The translations under genes and the position numbers were made by a program. Below, in pieces: positions 5,389 to 7,434 of a DNA stretch of 7,434 nt. This DNA comes from Candidatus Brocadiaceae bacterium (GTDB taxonomy: Bacteria; Planctomycetota; Brocadiia; SM23-32). The notes below the pieces were generated by a model. The model made no database searches and was not told the origin of the DNA. It worked only from the letters and a program-made list of their open reading frames with translations. The stretch covers positions 1 to 7,434 of the forward strand of contig PUNP01000777.1 of assembly GCA_003551785.1 (NCBI GenBank), in the 5' to 3' direction. The stretch's first letter is position 1, and the number at the start of each line of letters is the position of its first letter.

Positions 5389-6084
5389 TCATGTGCTATT
5401 GTGCAAATGAAAGGAGTCAAAATCAGGCTGGCCTAACACAACTGCTACAGGACACTTCTCACATCGGGGCCTGCTTTTCTTGCAAAACCTTTTGCCTAAC
5501 TCAACAAACTGAGCATGGTAATCGCTGAACAAATCGACATCTTCGGGTAAATGAGCTGTGATCTCCACCTGAATATCATCATACCCGCTATCAGGAAAAA
5601 TCAAACCATGCCTACCTAAAATTCTGGCTGTGTAGGCATCAACAACAAATACAGGCTTATGCAATGCATAGAGAAGTATGCTGTCGGCTGTCTCAGGGCC
5701 TATCCCTTTAAGAGAAAGCAATTCTTCGCGTATAAAATCAAGAGTCATCCCCTTCAAATTGTCAAGGTTCACATCATCATCACATTTTTCATAAATCCAT
5801 TCCGATAAAATCTTCAGGCGCTTAGCCTTTTGTCTAAAATAGCCTGCAGGGCGGACCAATTTCTGTAATTCCTTTAAATCTATAGCGACAATCCTCTGGG
5901 CAGAAAGGCAATGGGCAGCTTTTAAATTGGCAATCGCCGCCTCTACGTTGGCCCAATTTGTATTTTGAGTTAATATAGCACCTATCGTAACTTCGAATGG
6001 TGTTTCGGCGGGCCACCAGCTTCTATGGCCAAACTCATTCAATAAAACACTATAGAGGGCCATAAAATCATTATCTTCATGCAT
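5389..6084 (-). CDS. HhH-GPD DNA glycosylase, endonuclease III-like (COG2231/MagIII-like)
   Basis: The 231-residue protein belongs to the endonuclease III superfamily of base-excision repair glycosylases. 'AILTQNTNW' (36-44) corresponds to the LSAQ region of Nth, 'LKGIGPETADSILLY' (125-139) is the helix-hairpin-helix, and the catalytic aspartate is D149 in 'VVDAYTARI'. The lysine used by Nth for strand cleavage is replaced by E131, so a monofunctional glycosylase is expected. This fits COG2231 proteins such as Helicobacter MagIII, a 3-methyladenine glycosylase; the substrate here is inferred. Iron-sulfur ligands C201, C208 and C211 keep the C-x6-C-x2-C spacing, but the fourth (position 217) is leucine, followed by a 14-residue tail unlike the family. 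The ATG at 6084 overlaps the upstream membrane gene by 8 bases, which suggests translational coupling; a second ATG at 6063 is possible. Confidence 0.88.
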   Translation of the reverse strand: MHEDNDFMALYSVLLNEFGHRSWWPAETPFEVTIGAILTQNTNWANVEAAIANLKAAHCLSAQRIVAIDLKELQKLVRPAGYFRQKAKRLKILSEWIYEKCDDDVNLDNLKGMTLDFIREELLSLKGIGPETADSILLYALHKPVFVVDAYTARILGRHGLIFPDSGYDDIQVEITAHLPEDVDLFSDYHAQFVELGKRFCKKSRPRCEKCPVAVVLGQPDFDSFHLHNST

Positions 6085-7426
6085 TATTGCCGCTCTCGGA
6101 TCGCAGTTTATCTTTTAACAAAGCCCCCCACCCGCTTGCAGTTATACCCATTGCACTCAGAATAAGGATAACAAATCCTGACAAAAACCAGGCACCGGGA
6201 ATAGACAGCGGAGAGTGTCTGACCATGCCGAATATACCACCTAAAACAACTAAAGCGGAGAATATGAATAACGTCAAGAGCAACGCGGATAACCGCCCAA
6301 AATATTTTCGCTCGTAGCTCGAAAGGTAAAAAACTATGAGAATTAATAAGTTTAAAAACCACAAAACACGTAATAAAAACTCACCACCTGTGACATTTGT
6401 TATCCTCACACGAGTTGTCTCCACAATACTGGAAAAATGCTCTGCCATTATATGCAGAGACGCGTTAATATCCATATCAAAAACACGCCCCAAAATACCT
6501 ACAAAGAAGGCTATCAGAGCTAAGTATGATAACGCGATACCTATACGACTAAAGGCTAAAACTGAGGGGTCGGCTATCTTTTGATCCCTATTTTGCTCAA
6601 CTTTAGCACCAAACAGGCAGAGTATACAAACGCGAATAAGTTTCAATGACAGCAGAACAATAAATATAAACACAAAGGCAACAAGTTCAAACTGTCCTGG
6701 CATAAGATCAGTTAATGACAGGGAGGACAAATATGTGAGAAAACCCCACCACAGGCCGGCAATCAGAAATGCCCAAAATGCAGCCAAAAAGGGCAATGCG
6801 TCTTTTTTACCCGCTTTACTCTCTCGATGCATCGCGAATAAAAATACGATCAAAGCCAAAGATGCTGTTTTATAGCCGTACCATGAGATATCAGCTTCAG
6901 CACCCAACTGCGGTATTGAATTAGACAGAGAATAAAGATGGCCCCTAATTTGAAAAACTAAATCTCCAAGCCCCCAATCATAAGCGAGGTTTCCCAAAAA
7001 CCACAACATGAATATGCCAACCAGCATGCCAAAATTTAACATCTTATCATAATTGCGGTGCTCCCGAACTTCAACACCGCAGCTATCTTCTTTTCGGAAG
7101 AAGGCGGGCAAAGAAAACAAAAATCTCAGACAATAGAGTATTAGAAGCGTATAAAAGAGCAGAAAATACAGTCCGGTTGCAAGCTCGTTAGTTAATGACA
7201 ACATACTTAGGTCATAAGGTAAACCCTCATAATGAACTTCCCATGAGGGAAACATTTTCGTGAGAACTAAGACAAAAAATATTGCAATAACTAACGCTGC
7301 CGCACCACTTAAAATGCGTGCCGGCAGGTATCTTTTTGCAGCCCCCCAAAAAACCAGGCTGAGGCTCAAGGAAACAAAAATTATTATTACCGGTGATAGA
7401 AATTCTATCAGAAAAGGTAATTCCAC
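6077..7426 (-). CDS. Polytopic membrane protein of unknown function (5' end uncertain)
   Basis: I do not recognise this protein. From a GTG at 7426 it has 449 residues and about 11 hydrophobic segments, near 5-29, 36-58, 82-107, 130-150, 185-200, 211-234, 246-272, 294-314, 348-371, 377-402 and 411-435. Soluble loops are short. Those at 109-128 and 273-293 are charged; that at 315-349 contains 'HIMAEHFSSIVETTRVRITNVTGG'. The tail (435-449) is charged and hydrophilic. No catalytic, nucleotide-binding or transporter motif is apparent. The reading frame stays open past the GTG to the window edge, and AAGGGG touches the GTG with no spacing, so the true start may lie outside. Its stop codon lies inside the start of the glycosylase gene, so the two are likely one operon. 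Confidence 0.7.
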   Translation of the reverse strand: MELPFLIEFLSPVIIIFVSLSLSLVFWGAAKRYLPARILSGAAALVIAIFFVLVLTKMFPSWEVHYEGLPYDLSMLSLTNELATGLYFLLFYTLLILYCLRFLFSLPAFFRKEDSCGVEVREHRNYDKMLNFGMLVGIFMLWFLGNLAYDWGLGDLVFQIRGHLYSLSNSIPQLGAEADISWYGYKTASLALIVFLFAMHRESKAGKKDALPFLAAFWAFLIAGLWWGFLTYLSSLSLTDLMPGQFELVAFVFIFIVLLSLKLIRVCILCLFGAKVEQNRDQKIADPSVLAFSRIGIALSYLALIAFFVGILGRVFDMDINASLHIMAEHFSSIVETTRVRITNVTGGEFLLRVLWFLNLLILIVFYLSSYERKYFGRLSALLLTLFIFSALVVLGGIFGMVRHSPLSIPGAWFLSGFVILILSAMGITASGWGALLKDKLRSESGNNA

Positions 7427-7434
7427 CCCTTCAA

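Noticed and set aside
5140..5528. Open frames across the tRNA genes and the glycosylase 3' end
   Set aside because: The first translates tRNA sequence and the second runs antisense into the glycosylase; neither is a plausible protein.
1..7434. CRISPR array, insertion sequence, prophage or toxin-antitoxin pair
   Set aside because: No regularly spaced repeats, transposase or integrase motifs, terminal repeats or small paired genes were found on either strand.

Overview
The window is 7,434 bases of ordinary-looking bacterial chromosome: AT-leaning, densely packed, with most genes on the minus strand. The mix is a nickel-responsive NikR, a B12-binding radical SAM enzyme, a COG2231-type DNA glycosylase and tRNA genes with encoded CCA ends. 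It suggests an anaerobic bacterium. Chloroflexota of the Dehalococcoidia type is my best guess, but that is an impression from protein and tRNA style, not a demonstrated assignment. I see no mobile element, CRISPR array, prophage or toxin-antitoxin module.

Layout. Bases 1-401 (minus) hold the N-terminal third or less of a ComEC/Rec2-like DNA-uptake channel, cut by the window edge. Bases 466-1269 (minus) encode a ZupT-type ZIP metal transporter with a GTG start, a strong ribosome binding site, a near-consensus promoter and a perfect 8-9-8 inverted repeat over the expected transcription start. Divergent from it, 1430-2764 (plus) encodes RarA/MgsA, an AAA+ ATPase acting at stalled replication forks. 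The 233-bp convergent gap 2765-2997 has no gene but several inverted repeats, including two facing arms of degenerate heptamers. Bases 2998-3417 (minus) encode NikR, and 3519-5003 (minus) a B12-binding radical SAM protein of unknown substrate.

Upstream of the radical SAM gene, same strand, lie tRNA-Met(CAT) (5036-5110) and tRNA-Gly(CCC) (5143-5217) behind a clear promoter (5231-5259). No terminator is evident between the tRNAs and the radical SAM gene, so they may share a transcript. The gap 5218-5388 also holds a 76-bp element bounded by a perfect 8-bp inverted repeat. Bases 5389-6084 (minus) encode an HhH-GPD DNA glycosylase whose start overlaps the end of a polytopic membrane protein of unknown function (6077-7426), which is open to the right window edge.

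How the genes relate: two DNA-maintenance proteins (RarA, the glycosylase), one DNA-uptake protein (ComEC) and two metal-homeostasis proteins (ZupT, NikR) sit among housekeeping tRNAs. The only firm operon-like pair is membrane protein plus glycosylase. I found no convincing new system. The best leads are the zupT operator, the unknown membrane protein coupled to the glycosylase, and the missing fourth iron-sulfur cysteine in that glycosylase, which one extra base would restore.
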